Origin: BP-133 sp040756995
GTDB taxonomy: Bacteria; Actinomycetota; Acidimicrobiia; IMCC26256; BP-133
DNA: 42,200 nucleotides
Reading direction: 5' to 3'
Assembly: GCA_040756995.1 (NCBI GenBank)
Contig: JBFLYK010000056.1
Location: forward strand, 1 to 42,200
Below are positions 24,948-34,147 of this stretch, piece after piece. The notes under the pieces were generated by a model that did no database searches, was not told where the DNA came from, and worked only from the letters and a program-made list of their open reading frames with translations. The position numbers and the translations under genes were made by a program. Each line of letters starts with the position of its first letter. The first letter of the stretch is position 1.

Positions 24948-26515
24948 CAGTCGTGACCCCCCTCCGGGGAAGGCGATGTCGTCGACGCCGCCCCCTCCGG
25001 GCCGCGCTCGGCGACGCCGGGCGGGGTGTAGTCGGAGCGGGATTCGACATGGGCGATCAAGGCTTTGACCGACGGCTCGACCCGCTCCAGGAGGGGCTTC
25101 GGGAACAGGCCGAGGAAGAGGCTGAGCCCCACCAGGGGCAACAGGGTGGCCAGCTCGACCCGGTTGAGGTCGGTGAAGGTGGCGTTCTCGCCCGTGGGCT
25201 CACCGGTGAAGACGCGCTGGAAGCCCCACAGCATGTAGACGGCGGCCAGGATCACCCCCGCGGCGGACAGGATGGCGTAGGGGCGGTGGACGACGAACGT
25301 GCCGATGAGCGACAGGAATTCGCCGACGAACCCCGACAGGCCGGGGAGGCCGATGGAGGCGAAGGTGACGGCGAGGAAGATGCCGCCGAGCTTGGGTGCC
25401 GCTTTCCACACGCCGCCGAACTGGTCGATCTGGCGCGTGTGGCGCCGGTCGTAGAGGATCCCGACGAGGAGGAAGAGCGCCCCGGTGGTCAACCCGTGGC
25501 TGACCATCGTGAACACGCCGCCCTGGATCCCGACCGTGGTCAGGGCGAAGGTCCCGAGCACGACGAAGCCGAGGTGGGCGACCGACGAGTAGGCCACCAG
25601 CTTCTTCAGGTCGCGTTGCATCGTGGCCACCACCGCCCCGTAGAGGATGCCGATGGTGGCCAGCGTCAGCATCAGGGGCGCGAAGTCGACCGCCGCCTGG
25701 GGGAACAGCGTGAGCGAGAAGCGGAGGAAGCCGTAGGCGCCCAGCTTCAGCAGCAGGCCCGCCAGCAGGACGGAGCCGGCGGTGGGCGCCTCGACGTGGG
25801 CGTCGGGCAACCAGGTGTGAAGCGGGAACAGCGGCACCTTGATGGCAAAGCTGGCGCCGAAGGCCAGGAACAGCCACCGGGCGGTGTTGGCGTTCAGCCC
25901 TTCCCACTCCATCAGCGTGCGGAGGTCGAAGGTCAGGTCGGCGCCGCTGTTCTGATGGAGGAGGGCCAGCGACAGGATGCCCAGCAGCAGCAGGGCGGAG
26001 CCGGCCGCGGTGTAGATGAAGAACTTGAGGGCGGCGTAGATGCGGCGGTCGTAGCCCCACGTCCCGATGAGGAAGTACATCGGCACGAGCATCGCTTCCC
26101 AGAAGACGAAGAAGAGGAAGAGGTCGACCGACAGGAAGATGCCCATCAGCGCCGCTTCCAGGGCCAGCATCAGGGCGAAGTAGGCGTTGACCCGCTTGGT
26201 GATCTTCCCCGAGGCCAGGAGGGCGATCGGGAACAGCAGGCCGGTCAGCACGACCATGAAGAGGCTGATGCCGTCGACGCCCATCAGGTACCGGATGCCG
26301 AGGGATTTGATCCAGACCTTCGACTCGACGAACTGGAAGCCGGGCTCCGTCTTGTCGAAGTCGACGAGCAGGGCCGCGGCCAGGACCAGCGTGACCAGCG
26401 AGACGCCGATGGAGACGGCCCGGACGACGTTGGCCTTGCGGGCCGGGATGAGGGCGGTGACCACCGCTCCGGCGGCCGGGACGGCGAGCAGCGCGGTGCC
26501 GTAGGGGAAGGCCAT
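24947..26515 (-). CDS. nuoM: complex I subunit M of the 14-gene operon
   Basis: Antiporter-like pump subunit. From the ATG at 26515, which overlaps the nuoL stop, it is 522 residues. Motifs are YLMGVDGISLFMVVLTGLLF, FFVFWEAMLVPMYFLIGTWG (TM5 Glu), FAIKVPLFPLHTWLPDAHVE (TM7 Lys), RDLKKLVAYSSVAHLGF and LPGLSGFVGEFLSL. The C-terminus has a ~35-residue soluble tail (YTPPGVAERGPEGAAS). The frame remains open far upstream into nuoL, where the sequence is Pro/Arg-rich antisense-like, so that part is not coding. Confidence 0.95.
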   Translation of the reverse strand: MAFPYGTALLAVPAAGAVVTALIPARKANVVRAVSIGVSLVTLVLAAALLVDFDKTEPGFQFVESKVWIKSLGIRYLMGVDGISLFMVVLTGLLFPIALLASGKITKRVNAYFALMLALEAALMGIFLSVDLFLFFVFWEAMLVPMYFLIGTWGYDRRIYAALKFFIYTAAGSALLLLGILSLALLHQNSGADLTFDLRTLMEWEGLNANTARWLFLAFGASFAIKVPLFPLHTWLPDAHVEAPTAGSVLLAGLLLKLGAYGFLRFSLTLFPQAAVDFAPLMLTLATIGILYGAVVATMQRDLKKLVAYSSVAHLGFVVLGTFALTTVGIQGGVFTMVSHGLTTGALFLLVGILYDRRHTRQIDQFGGVWKAAPKLGGIFLAVTFASIGLPGLSGFVGEFLSLIGTFVVHRPYAILSAAGVILAAVYMLWGFQRVFTGEPTGENATFTDLNRVELATLLPLVGLSLFLGLFPKPLLERVEPSVKALIAHVESRSDYTPPGVAERGPEGAASTTSPSPEGGHD

Positions 26516-28449
26516 CAGATCGCCCCCCGCACGAGGAACAGGAAGAGGAGGACGGTGGCGCCGGACAGCAGGGTCAGGGCGTAGTTGCGCACGAAGCCCG
26601 TCTGCGCTCTCCGCAGCAGGCGGCCGAGTCCGGCGAAGCCGGCCGCCACGCCGTTGACCGCCCCGTCGATGACACCCTGGTCGATGGGCTGGGCCAGCCC
26701 GTCGGCCGCCGCCCGCCCCGGCTTGTCGACGAACCACGACACCGCCGGGTCGATGCCCCAGCCGCGGTCGAAGAACCGCCCGAGACCTCCGAGCCGATCG
26801 ATGGCGGGATCCGTCCCCGCGACGAGACCCCGGCGGTAGACCGACGTGGCCCAGAGGATGGCGAGAGCGGCCAGGAACAGCGCGATCGTGGCGAGCACGA
26901 GGCCCTCCCCGAAGCTGTGGGGCCCGACGTGCTCGACCGCCACGGCACCGTGCAGCCACTCGGACATGAACTCCCAACCGTGCCGCGGCAGGTTGAGGGC
27001 TCCCCCGACGAAGCTCAGCACCCCCAGGACGACCAGCGGCATGGTCATGACCGACGGCGACTCGTGGGGGTCGTGGTGGAGCCGCCCCCGCCACCGCTCC
27101 TCACCGAAGAAGACGAGGCGCACCTGGCGGGTCATGTAGAAGGCGGTGAGGAAGGCGGTCAGGGCACCGATCCCCCACAGGATCCGGTGCCCGGTCACGG
27201 TCTCGGTGACCCAGGCGGCGGCCAGGATCTCGTCCTTGGACCAGAACCCGGCGAACGGGACGACCCCGGCGATGGCCAGCCATCCGACGACGAACGTCAT
27301 GGCGGTGATCGGCATGAACTTCCTCAGGCCGCCCATCCACCGCATGTCCTGCTCGTCCTCCATGCCGTGCATGACCGATCCGGCGCCGAGGAACATGAGG
27401 GCCTTGAAGAAGGCATGGGTGACCATGTGGAAGATGGCCGCCGAGTAGGCCCCCACGCCGACGGCCAGGAACATGTAGCCGAGCTGGCTGATCGTCGAGT
27501 ACGCCAGCACCCGCTTGATGTCGAAGTTGACGAGGGCGATGGTGGCGGCGACCAGGGCGGTGATGGCGCCGACCCAGGCCACGACGTCACCGGCCGCCGG
27601 GCCGGCCTCCAGGAACGGGTGGGACCGGACCAGCAGGTAGACGCCGGCGGTGACCATGGTGGCGGCGTGGATCAGAGCCGACACCGGAGTGGGGCCTTCC
27701 ATGGCGTCGGGGAGCCACACGAACAGCGGCCCCTGGGCGCTCTTGCCGGCCGCCCCGACGTAGAGCAGGAGGGCGACGGCGGTGGCCGTGGCGGCCGACA
27801 GGTGCTCGGCGCCGGCCAGGGCGCCGGGCAGCTCCAGCGTCCCCAGGTGGGAGAAGATCAGGAACATGGCCAGCATGAAGCCGAAGTCGCCGACCCGGTT
27901 GGTGACGAAGGCCTTCTTGCCCGCCCGGGCCGCGCTGGGCCGCTCGAACCAGAAGGAGATGAGGAGGTAGGAGCACAGGCCCACTCCCTCCCAGCCGAGG
28001 AACAGCAGGAGGTAGTTGCCGCCCAGCACGAGGACCAGCATCGAGAAGGCGAACATGTTCAGGTAGGTGAAGAAGCGGGTGAACCGCTCCTGCCCGTGCA
28101 TGTAGCCGATCGAGTACAGGTGGATGAGGGCACCGACGCCGGTCACGAACAGCACCATCGTGATCGACAGGGGATCGACCAGGAGGCTGAATCGCACCTC
28201 GAAGCCCCCGGCTCTGATCCACTCCACGCCCTTCAGGTAGATCTGGCGCTCGTGCTCGTCGAACGACATCAGCTTGAGCCACACCGCGACGGCGGTGGCG
28301 AACGAGCCGGCCATCATCAGCGTGGCGATCCAGCCCGAGACGGGTTCCTTGAGATGCCGGCGTCCGAGGAAGAGGATGACGAACCCGGCCAGGGGGAAGG
28401 CCGGGATCAGCCAGGCCAGGTCCAGCGAGTGGTGGGCGGCTTCGTGCAT
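26515..28449 (-). CDS. nuoL: complex I subunit L of the 14-gene operon
   Basis: Distal pump subunit, 644 residues. It has LLFLGWEGVGLCSYLLISFW (TM5 Glu), GKSAQGPLFVWLPDAMEGP (TM7 Lys), KRVLAYSTISQLGYMFLAV, HAFFKALMFLGAGSVMHGM and AGFWSKDEILAAAW (TM12 region). The C-terminal segment with VDKPGRAAADGLAQPIDQG leads into the lateral helix and the last anchor. The ATG lies 13 bases downstream of the nuoK stop. It is about 28 residues shorter than NuoL of the other operon, with the difference in the lateral-helix region. Confidence 0.95.
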   Translation of the reverse strand: MHEAAHHSLDLAWLIPAFPLAGFVILFLGRRHLKEPVSGWIATLMMAGSFATAVAVWLKLMSFDEHERQIYLKGVEWIRAGGFEVRFSLLVDPLSITMVLFVTGVGALIHLYSIGYMHGQERFTRFFTYLNMFAFSMLVLVLGGNYLLLFLGWEGVGLCSYLLISFWFERPSAARAGKKAFVTNRVGDFGFMLAMFLIFSHLGTLELPGALAGAEHLSAATATAVALLLYVGAAGKSAQGPLFVWLPDAMEGPTPVSALIHAATMVTAGVYLLVRSHPFLEAGPAAGDVVAWVGAITALVAATIALVNFDIKRVLAYSTISQLGYMFLAVGVGAYSAAIFHMVTHAFFKALMFLGAGSVMHGMEDEQDMRWMGGLRKFMPITAMTFVVGWLAIAGVVPFAGFWSKDEILAAAWVTETVTGHRILWGIGALTAFLTAFYMTRQVRLVFFGEERWRGRLHHDPHESPSVMTMPLVVLGVLSFVGGALNLPRHGWEFMSEWLHGAVAVEHVGPHSFGEGLVLATIALFLAALAILWATSVYRRGLVAGTDPAIDRLGGLGRFFDRGWGIDPAVSWFVDKPGRAAADGLAQPIDQGVIDGAVNGVAAGFAGLGRLLRRAQTGFVRNYALTLLSGATVLLFLFLVRGAI

Positions 28450-28462
28450 CGTCGCTCCGGCC

Positions 28463-28768
28463 CTAGCCCCGCAGCAGGCTGACGTCGTCGGCGGTCGCGC
28501 CCTGGCGGCGCCGGAAGATCGACACGATCAGAGCCAGGCCGACCACCACCTCGGCGGCCGCCACCACCAGCGTGAAGAAGACGAACACCTGCCCGCCGAT
28601 GTCGTCGAGCATCCGGGCGAAGGTCACGAACGTCAGGTTGACGGCGTTGAGCATCAACTCCACGCACATGAACATGATCAGGGCGTTGCGCCGCACCAGC
28701 AGGCCGATGGCACCGATGCAGAACATGGCGGCGGCGATGGCCAGGTAGTACGAACCGGGAACCTTCAT
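28463..28768 (-). CDS. nuoK: complex I subunit K of the 14-gene operon
   Basis: Three-helix subunit, 101 residues: SYYLAIAAAMFCIGAIGLLV, ALIMFMCVELMLNAVNLTFV with the first buried Glu, and VVAAAEVVVGLALIVSIFRR with the second. The ATG overlaps the nuoJ stop as ATGA. Confidence 0.96.
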   Translation of the reverse strand: MKVPGSYYLAIAAAMFCIGAIGLLVRRNALIMFMCVELMLNAVNLTFVTFARMLDDIGGQVFVFFTLVVAAAEVVVGLALIVSIFRRRQGATADDVSLLRG

Positions 28769-29397
28769 CCTTCGTGCTCCAGTACTGCCTCGGGGCCGGC
28801 GTCACTGCCGGCTGCGGCGTGGTGACCGTCGTCGCCGAGGGTGACCGGAGCTTCGACGTCGGCCTGCTCGTCACCCAGCCCGGTGCCGGGCCCGCCCCGC
28901 CGGGCCAGGACGACCGCCCCCACCACGGCGATCACCAGCAGCGCCGAGGTGATCTCGAACGGCCACAGGAACTCGGTGAACAGGCTGCGGGCCACCCGTT
29001 CGACGTTGGAGATTTCGCCCTCGGTGGCCGACCCCCGGTCGGCGGACGCCCCGGTGGGTTCGAGGATGCGGCCCAGGAGGATCAGCCCGGCGAACAGGGC
29101 CACGCCGACGGCCATGGCCAGTGGTCGCTGGGCCGGCAACGGCTCGTCGAGGATCTCCTCTTTGTCGATGCCGAGCAGCATGATCACGAACAGGAAGAGC
29201 ACGACGATGGCGCCGGCATAGACGATGACCTGAACAGCGGCCAGGAAATGCGCTCCCTGCATCACGAAGAAGACCGCCACCGAGAACAGCGTGAGCACCA
29301 GCGCCAGCGCGGCGTGGACCGGCTTGCGGGCCATCACCACTCCACCGGCGCCGACCAGGGCGCCTACGGCGAAGATCACGAAGACCGCCCACTCCAT
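28765..29397 (-). CDS. nuoJ: complex I subunit J of the 14-gene operon
   Basis: Five-helix membrane subunit of 210 residues. TM3 is FLAAVQVIVYAGAIVVLFLFVIML. A long hydrophilic loop (DKEEILDEPLPAQ) and a further acidic loop precede the last helix VIAVVGAVVLARRGG. The C-terminal ~35 residues are soluble and acidic (DEQADVEAPVTLGDDGH), absent from the other NuoJ. The ATG overlaps the nuoI stop by one base (TGATG). Confidence 0.94.
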   Translation of the reverse strand: MEWAVFVIFAVGALVGAGGVVMARKPVHAALALVLTLFSVAVFFVMQGAHFLAAVQVIVYAGAIVVLFLFVIMLLGIDKEEILDEPLPAQRPLAMAVGVALFAGLILLGRILEPTGASADRGSATEGEISNVERVARSLFTEFLWPFEITSALLVIAVVGAVVLARRGGPGTGLGDEQADVEAPVTLGDDGHHAAAGSDAGPEAVLEHEG

Positions 29398-30080
29398 CAG
29401 CGTTCACCCCGCTTGGCCTTGCCCCGGCGGCCGACCCGTTCCATCGGGGCGGGGTTGGTGGGACCGGAGGCATGGGTCCCGGCGCCGTCGCCCTCGGGCC
29501 CGGCGCCTTCCGGCGGGCGGAGCCCGAAACCGAGTTCGGGCGACCAGGCCACCCGGCCTCCGTAGGCATCTTCCCCGTTGGGGGCGGTGGCCCGCACCCA
29601 GGCGCTGGCCTTGTCGTCCTCGTCGCCGACCCAGTGCTCCCACGGCATCCGCCGGGCCCGCCCCTCGTCGTCGACCAGCAACTCCCGCTTGGTATAGATG
29701 GCGTCCCGCCGGTTGGTGAAGGAGAACTCGAACAGCTTGGTCTCGGTGATGGCCTCGGTCGGGCAGGCCTCGACGCAGAGGTCGCAGTGGATGCAGCGCA
29801 GGTAGTTGATCTCGTAGACGAAGCCGTAGCGCTCCCCCGGCGACACTGGCGCGTCGGGTGGGTTGTCGGCGCCGCGGACGTAGATGCACTGGGCGGGGCA
29901 CACACCGGCGCAGAGCTCGCAGCCGATGCATTTCTCCATCCCGTCCTCGTAGCGGTTCAGGATGTGCCGGCCGTGGAACCGGGTGGGCTTCGGCCGCTTG
30001 GCTTCCGGGTACTCGGTGGTGACCCGGGGTCCGAACAGCGCCTGGCGGAGGGTGACGGCGAAGCCGCCCCATCTAGGCAT
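29397..30080 (-). CDS. nuoI: complex I subunit I of the 14-gene operon, 2x[4Fe-4S]
   Basis: Carries N6a and N6b between NuoG and NuoB. From the ATG at 30080 it is 227 residues. The ligand sets are complete: C51, C54, C57, C61 (CIGCELCAGVCP) and C96, C99, C102, C106 (CIHCDLCVEACP). About 70 residues after the usual core form a Gly/Pro-rich tail ending in basic RRGKAKRGER. This tail is missing in the 163-residue NuoI of the other operon. The start overlaps the nuoH stop by eight bases. Confidence 0.95.
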   Translation of the reverse strand: MPRWGGFAVTLRQALFGPRVTTEYPEAKRPKPTRFHGRHILNRYEDGMEKCIGCELCAGVCPAQCIYVRGADNPPDAPVSPGERYGFVYEINYLRCIHCDLCVEACPTEAITETKLFEFSFTNRRDAIYTKRELLVDDEGRARRMPWEHWVGDEDDKASAWVRATAPNGEDAYGGRVAWSPELGFGLRPPEGAGPEGDGAGTHASGPTNPAPMERVGRRGKAKRGER

Positions 30081-31302
30081 CGGAGACCTCCTCCGCTCCC
30101 GGGGACACCCCGGACCCCGAACGGTCGGGGAAGACCTCGACGCGGGCACCGCCGGAGCCGGGCCGGTTGGGCATGCTGGGCAGGAGGATGGCGAAGTACA
30201 CGGCCAGCGCACCGAGCGGCGCGGCGATGTAGACCCAGATCGGCCAGTTCTGGTCCTGCGCCACCCGGTAGATGGCCGAAACGAACAGCCAGCCGAGCCC
30301 GAGCGGGATCCCGATCTTCCAGGCGATGTCCATCAGCTGGTCATACCGGAGCCGGGGCAGGGCGGCCCGGAGCCAGATGTAGCCCAACAGGAAGAGCGTG
30401 ACCTTGAGAAGGAACCAGAACAGCCCGCCGACGACGTCGGGGATGAACGGCGGGAGCGGCCCGGCCGGTCCGCCGAGGAACAGCGTGACGGCGATGGCCG
30501 ACTGGGTGGCCATGTTCATGTACTCGGCCAGGAAGAAGATGGCGAAGCGGATGCCGGTGTACTCGGTGTGGAACCCGCCGACGAGCTCCTGCTCCGCCTC
30601 CACGAGGTCGAACGGGGCCCGGTTGGTCTCGGCCACCGCCCCGACGCAGAACAGCCCGAACGACACGAAGGCCGGGAGCACGTACCAGTCGAGGGGGTTC
30701 GAGCCGGGGTAGCCCTGGAGGTTGACGATGGTCCGGGTCGACAGCGTTCCGGCCTGGAGGACCGCACCGATGATCCCGAGGCCGAGTACCGCCTCGTAGC
30801 TGACCATCTGGGCCGAGGCCCGGACCGAGCCGAGCAGCGGGTACTTGGAGCCCGACGACCAACCGGCCAGCAACACGCCGTAGACGCCGAGGCCCGACAT
30901 GGCCAGTACGAACAGCACGCCGATCGGCGGGTCGGCCAGCTGCAGGAACGTCTCGTGGCCGGCGATGGTGAATGAGCCCGACAGCGGCACGACCGAGAAG
31001 GCGAGGAAGGCGGGCAGCACCGACAGGTAGGGCGCCAGCCGGAAGACCGGCCGGTCGGCCGAGTCGGGGATCGACTGCTCCTTGAAGAACAGCTTGATGC
31101 CGTCGGCCAGGGACTGGAGCAACCCGAAGGGACCGGCCCGGTTGGGGCCGATCCGGTTCTGCATGTCGGCCACCACCTTGCGTTCCAGCCAGATGGTGAT
31201 GAGCACCGTGACCAGCAGCAGGGCGAAGACGAACAGCGTCTTCCCGATGACGATGAGGACGACCGTCAGGTCGACGCCGTCAGCGAAGAGCGGATCACCC
31301 AC
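30073..31302 (-). CDS. nuoH: complex I subunit H of the 14-gene operon
   Basis: Quinone-chamber heel subunit, 409 residues from the GTG at 31302 (GGAGG nine bases upstream, overlapping nuoG by eight bases). The canonical motifs are all present: NRIGPNRAGPFGLLQSLADG, FFKEQSIPDSADR, ETNRAPFDLVEAEQELVGGF, HTEYTGIRFAIFFLAEYMNM and RLRYDQLMDIAWK. A soluble tail of about 40 residues follows the last helix. An in-frame upstream ATG at 31335 lies inside nuoG and has no better site. Confidence 0.95.
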   Translation of the reverse strand: MGDPLFADGVDLTVVLIVIGKTLFVFALLLVTVLITIWLERKVVADMQNRIGPNRAGPFGLLQSLADGIKLFFKEQSIPDSADRPVFRLAPYLSVLPAFLAFSVVPLSGSFTIAGHETFLQLADPPIGVLFVLAMSGLGVYGVLLAGWSSGSKYPLLGSVRASAQMVSYEAVLGLGIIGAVLQAGTLSTRTIVNLQGYPGSNPLDWYVLPAFVSFGLFCVGAVAETNRAPFDLVEAEQELVGGFHTEYTGIRFAIFFLAEYMNMATQSAIAVTLFLGGPAGPLPPFIPDVVGGLFWFLLKVTLFLLGYIWLRAALPRLRYDQLMDIAWKIGIPLGLGWLFVSAIYRVAQDQNWPIWVYIAAPLGALAVYFAILLPSMPNRPGSGGARVEVFPDRSGSGVSPGAEEVSDA

Positions 31303-34147
31303 CGACGCCGACCTCCACGTTGACGCTGGTGACACCGGCGACGTCGACGAGATCGGCGGCCGCCCCCGGCGGCATCCACGCGACGCCGACGGGGACGCCC
31401 TTGTCGGCCTGGACCGGAAGGGTGACCGACCCCCGCCGCGACGTCACCGTCACGAAGCCGCCCGAAGGCACGCCGACCCGGCCGAGGTCGTCGGGGTGGA
31501 GGCGGAGGCTGTCCTCGGCGGCCAGCTTGGAGACCGCCGCCGAGTGCGTCACCGCCACACCCGGGTTGTAGAGCTTGCGGCCCGACCACAGCCGGAGACC
31601 CCCTGCGGCCCCGTCGGCGGCCGCAGGCACCGCAGGGGCGTCGCCGTCCCAGCGGTGAAGGGCCGGCGGGGTGAGCCCTTCGCCGGGGTGGGCGCCCGAC
31701 CGGGACGGCGTCGCCACGGACACCATTTCCCCGGTGGACGGCACGGTGCCGTAGGCGGAGGACGAGCCGGCCGTGACCACCAGGCTCTCGATGGGCCCGC
31801 CGATGATCCCCGGATCGCTGTCGGCGGCGGGGCTGATCCGGTGGGCGGGGCCGCCGAGGACCGGCTCCTCCACCTCGCCCAACGGGATCACGGCACCGTC
31901 GACCGCCTGCCGGAGCAGCGCGGTGTCGGCGCCCTGGTGGGCGGGGGCGAGCCGGGCGATCTCGTCGGTCACCTCGTCCACCGCCTCGAGGTCGAAGTCG
32001 ACACCGAGGCGCAGGGCCAGTTCGACCGCGATGCGCCAGTCCTCCATGGCCGTGCCGGGCGGCGTGACCTTCCGGGCCAGGCGCAGCAGCCGGCCTTCGA
32101 GGTTGGTGGTCGTCCCCCGCTTCTCGCCGGCCAGCGCCACCGGCAGGAAGACGTGGGCGAGGTCGGTACTGGGCGTGGGGAAGGCGTCGACGGCCACGAT
32201 GAAGGGCACGTTGGCCAGCGCCCGGCGGGCGAGGTCGCGGTCCGGGAAGTCGGTCAGCGGGTCGGCGCCGAGCAGGACGAGCGCCTGGAGGCGCCCCTCG
32301 GCCGCGGCGGCCAGAATCCCGGCCGTGTCGAGGCCCCGCTCGGCCGGCGCCGCACCCCAGGCGGCCTCGAACCAGGCCCGGCCGGCGTTGAGCGTGACCC
32401 GTCCGGGCAGGAAGCCGGGCGCCAGGCCGAGGTCGAGGGCGCCGTGCACGTTGCTGCGCCGGAGCGCGGAGAGGAACCGGACGCCGGGGACGTTTCGCAG
32501 CGCGGCCGCCGCGGCCACGGTGGCGTCGGCCGGTTCGGCGAGGGACGGCCGGCCGAGGATGACGATGACCGGCCGCCGGTCGTCCGGCTCGCCCCGCAGC
32601 AACTCCGCGGCGGCGGCCAGCTCGGCGTCCGCCCCGTCCGTGGGCGAGGAGACGGCTCCCGGCTCGGCGGGATCGGTCGCCGGCGACACGGCGGCCGGCG
32701 CGGCGGCGGTCAGGTCAGCCCCGGCGGGCGGCTCGGGCGGGGGCGGCTCGGCCGAGGCGGGCGTTTCCGGAGCGGTGCCCGCCGGGGTGCCGACGAGGTC
32801 GGCCAACCGCTCGGCCAGTGTGGCGGCTTCACCCGGCAGGTGGCGCAGGGCGACCGTGGCGTAACGGGTCAGGCCCGTGGCGGTGGCCGAGATCTCGATC
32901 AGCGGAACCTTCAGGTCCACGACCGCCCGCTTCACCCGCAGGTAGGTGACGGCCAGCTCCTCCTTCAGGTCGGGCGCCACCAGCACGATGGCCCGGGCCG
33001 TGTCGCAGTCGGACAGGCGGGCCCGGGGCAGTCCGTTGACGACCTCGGCGGGCAGGCCGTCGCCCACCTGGCAGTCGACGTTGTCGGTCTTGATCACGCC
33101 CTTGGCCAGACGGGCCCAGGCGTAGGCGTCCTCGTTGGTGCCCCGGGCACCGCCGATCACCGCCACCGACGCCGGGCCGCCGCGCTCGATGGCGCCGGCC
33201 AGGCCGGCGGCGGCGGCGTCGAGCGCTTCGGGCCAGGCGGCTTGCCTCCGGGGAGGCAGGTGAAGCTCCCCACCCTCGGCGCGGGTTCCGTCGATGCCCC
33301 GGATCTGCGGCTCGTCGATGCGGTCGGCGTGGTGGACGTAGTCGAAGGCGAAGCGGCCCTTGTCGCACAGCCAGCCGTGGTTGAGGGGCTCGGAGTCGAC
33401 GCCCAGGGCCCGGACAAGCCGGTCGGCCGAGGACTGCAGCGCGATGCGGCAGTTCAGCGAGCACTGCTGGCAGGACGTCTCGACCGACGACAGGTCCCAG
33501 GGCCGGGCCCTGAACCGGTAGGGCGACGCCAGCAGCGCGCCGACGGGGCAGATCTGGACGGTGTTCCCCGAGAAGTAGGACGTGAACGGCTGGTTGGGGA
33601 AGGTCAGCACCTGCATCTCGGCGCCCCGCTCGACGAACTGGATGAGGGGGTCGCCGGCCACCTCGTCGGCGAAGCGGGTACAGCGGGCGCAGAGGATGCA
33701 GCGCTCCCGGTCGAGCAGCACCAGCTCCGAGATCGGGATGGGCTTGGCGTAGTGGCGCTTCTCCTCCACGAACCGGCTCTCCCCCGGCCCGAACCCGAAC
33801 GTCAGGTCCTGCAGGGGGCACTCGCCGCCCCGGTCGCACACCGGGCAGTCGAGCGGGTGGTTGATGAGCAGGAATTCGAGCACACCCTCCTGGGCCTTCT
33901 TCACGCCAGGCGTCTGGGTGTGCACGACCATCCCGTCGGTCACGGTGGCGGTGCAGGCCGGCGGCAGGCCCCGCTGGCCCTCGATCTCGACCAGGCACAT
34001 CCGGCACATGCCGACCGGCTTCATCCGCTCGTGCCAGCAGAAGCGAGGGATGTAGATGCCGTGATCCTGGGCGACCTTGATGACGAGCTCGCCGGCCTGG
34101 GCCTCCATCTCGACGCCGTCGATCGTGACGGTCACGCGGCCCGGCAC
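31295..34147 (-). CDS. nuoG: complex I subunit G (NADH module, 75 kDa-type)
   Basis: Electron-wire subunit between NuoF/E and NuoI, 950 residues from the GTG at 34147 (GGAGG four bases upstream). The GTG at 34135, overlapping the nuoF stop, is nearly as good. Ligands visible: N1b C37, C48, C51, C65; N5 H97, C101, C104, C110; N4 C150, C153, C156, C200; and a complete N7 set C226-x2-C229-x3-C233-x27-C261. The molybdopterin-oxidoreductase-like domain follows, interrupted near residues 440-500 by an Ala/Pro-rich linker. A second Gly/Ala-rich linker precedes the C-terminal beta domain. Both linkers are probably disordered. Confidence 0.95.
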   Translation of the reverse strand: MPGRVTVTIDGVEMEAQAGELVIKVAQDHGIYIPRFCWHERMKPVGMCRMCLVEIEGQRGLPPACTATVTDGMVVHTQTPGVKKAQEGVLEFLLINHPLDCPVCDRGGECPLQDLTFGFGPGESRFVEEKRHYAKPIPISELVLLDRERCILCARCTRFADEVAGDPLIQFVERGAEMQVLTFPNQPFTSYFSGNTVQICPVGALLASPYRFRARPWDLSSVETSCQQCSLNCRIALQSSADRLVRALGVDSEPLNHGWLCDKGRFAFDYVHHADRIDEPQIRGIDGTRAEGGELHLPPRRQAAWPEALDAAAAGLAGAIERGGPASVAVIGGARGTNEDAYAWARLAKGVIKTDNVDCQVGDGLPAEVVNGLPRARLSDCDTARAIVLVAPDLKEELAVTYLRVKRAVVDLKVPLIEISATATGLTRYATVALRHLPGEAATLAERLADLVGTPAGTAPETPASAEPPPPEPPAGADLTAAAPAAVSPATDPAEPGAVSSPTDGADAELAAAAELLRGEPDDRRPVIVILGRPSLAEPADATVAAAAALRNVPGVRFLSALRRSNVHGALDLGLAPGFLPGRVTLNAGRAWFEAAWGAAPAERGLDTAGILAAAAEGRLQALVLLGADPLTDFPDRDLARRALANVPFIVAVDAFPTPSTDLAHVFLPVALAGEKRGTTTNLEGRLLRLARKVTPPGTAMEDWRIAVELALRLGVDFDLEAVDEVTDEIARLAPAHQGADTALLRQAVDGAVIPLGEVEEPVLGGPAHRISPAADSDPGIIGGPIESLVVTAGSSSAYGTVPSTGEMVSVATPSRSGAHPGEGLTPPALHRWDGDAPAVPAAADGAAGGLRLWSGRKLYNPGVAVTHSAAVSKLAAEDSLRLHPDDLGRVGVPSGGFVTVTSRRGSVTLPVQADKGVPVGVAWMPPGAAADLVDVAGVTSVNVEVGVGG

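Noticed and set aside
24947..27094. A 715-codon nuoM reading
   Set aside because: The extra N-terminus is inside nuoL in another frame and has no NuoM features; the ATG at 26515 overlaps the nuoL stop as expected.
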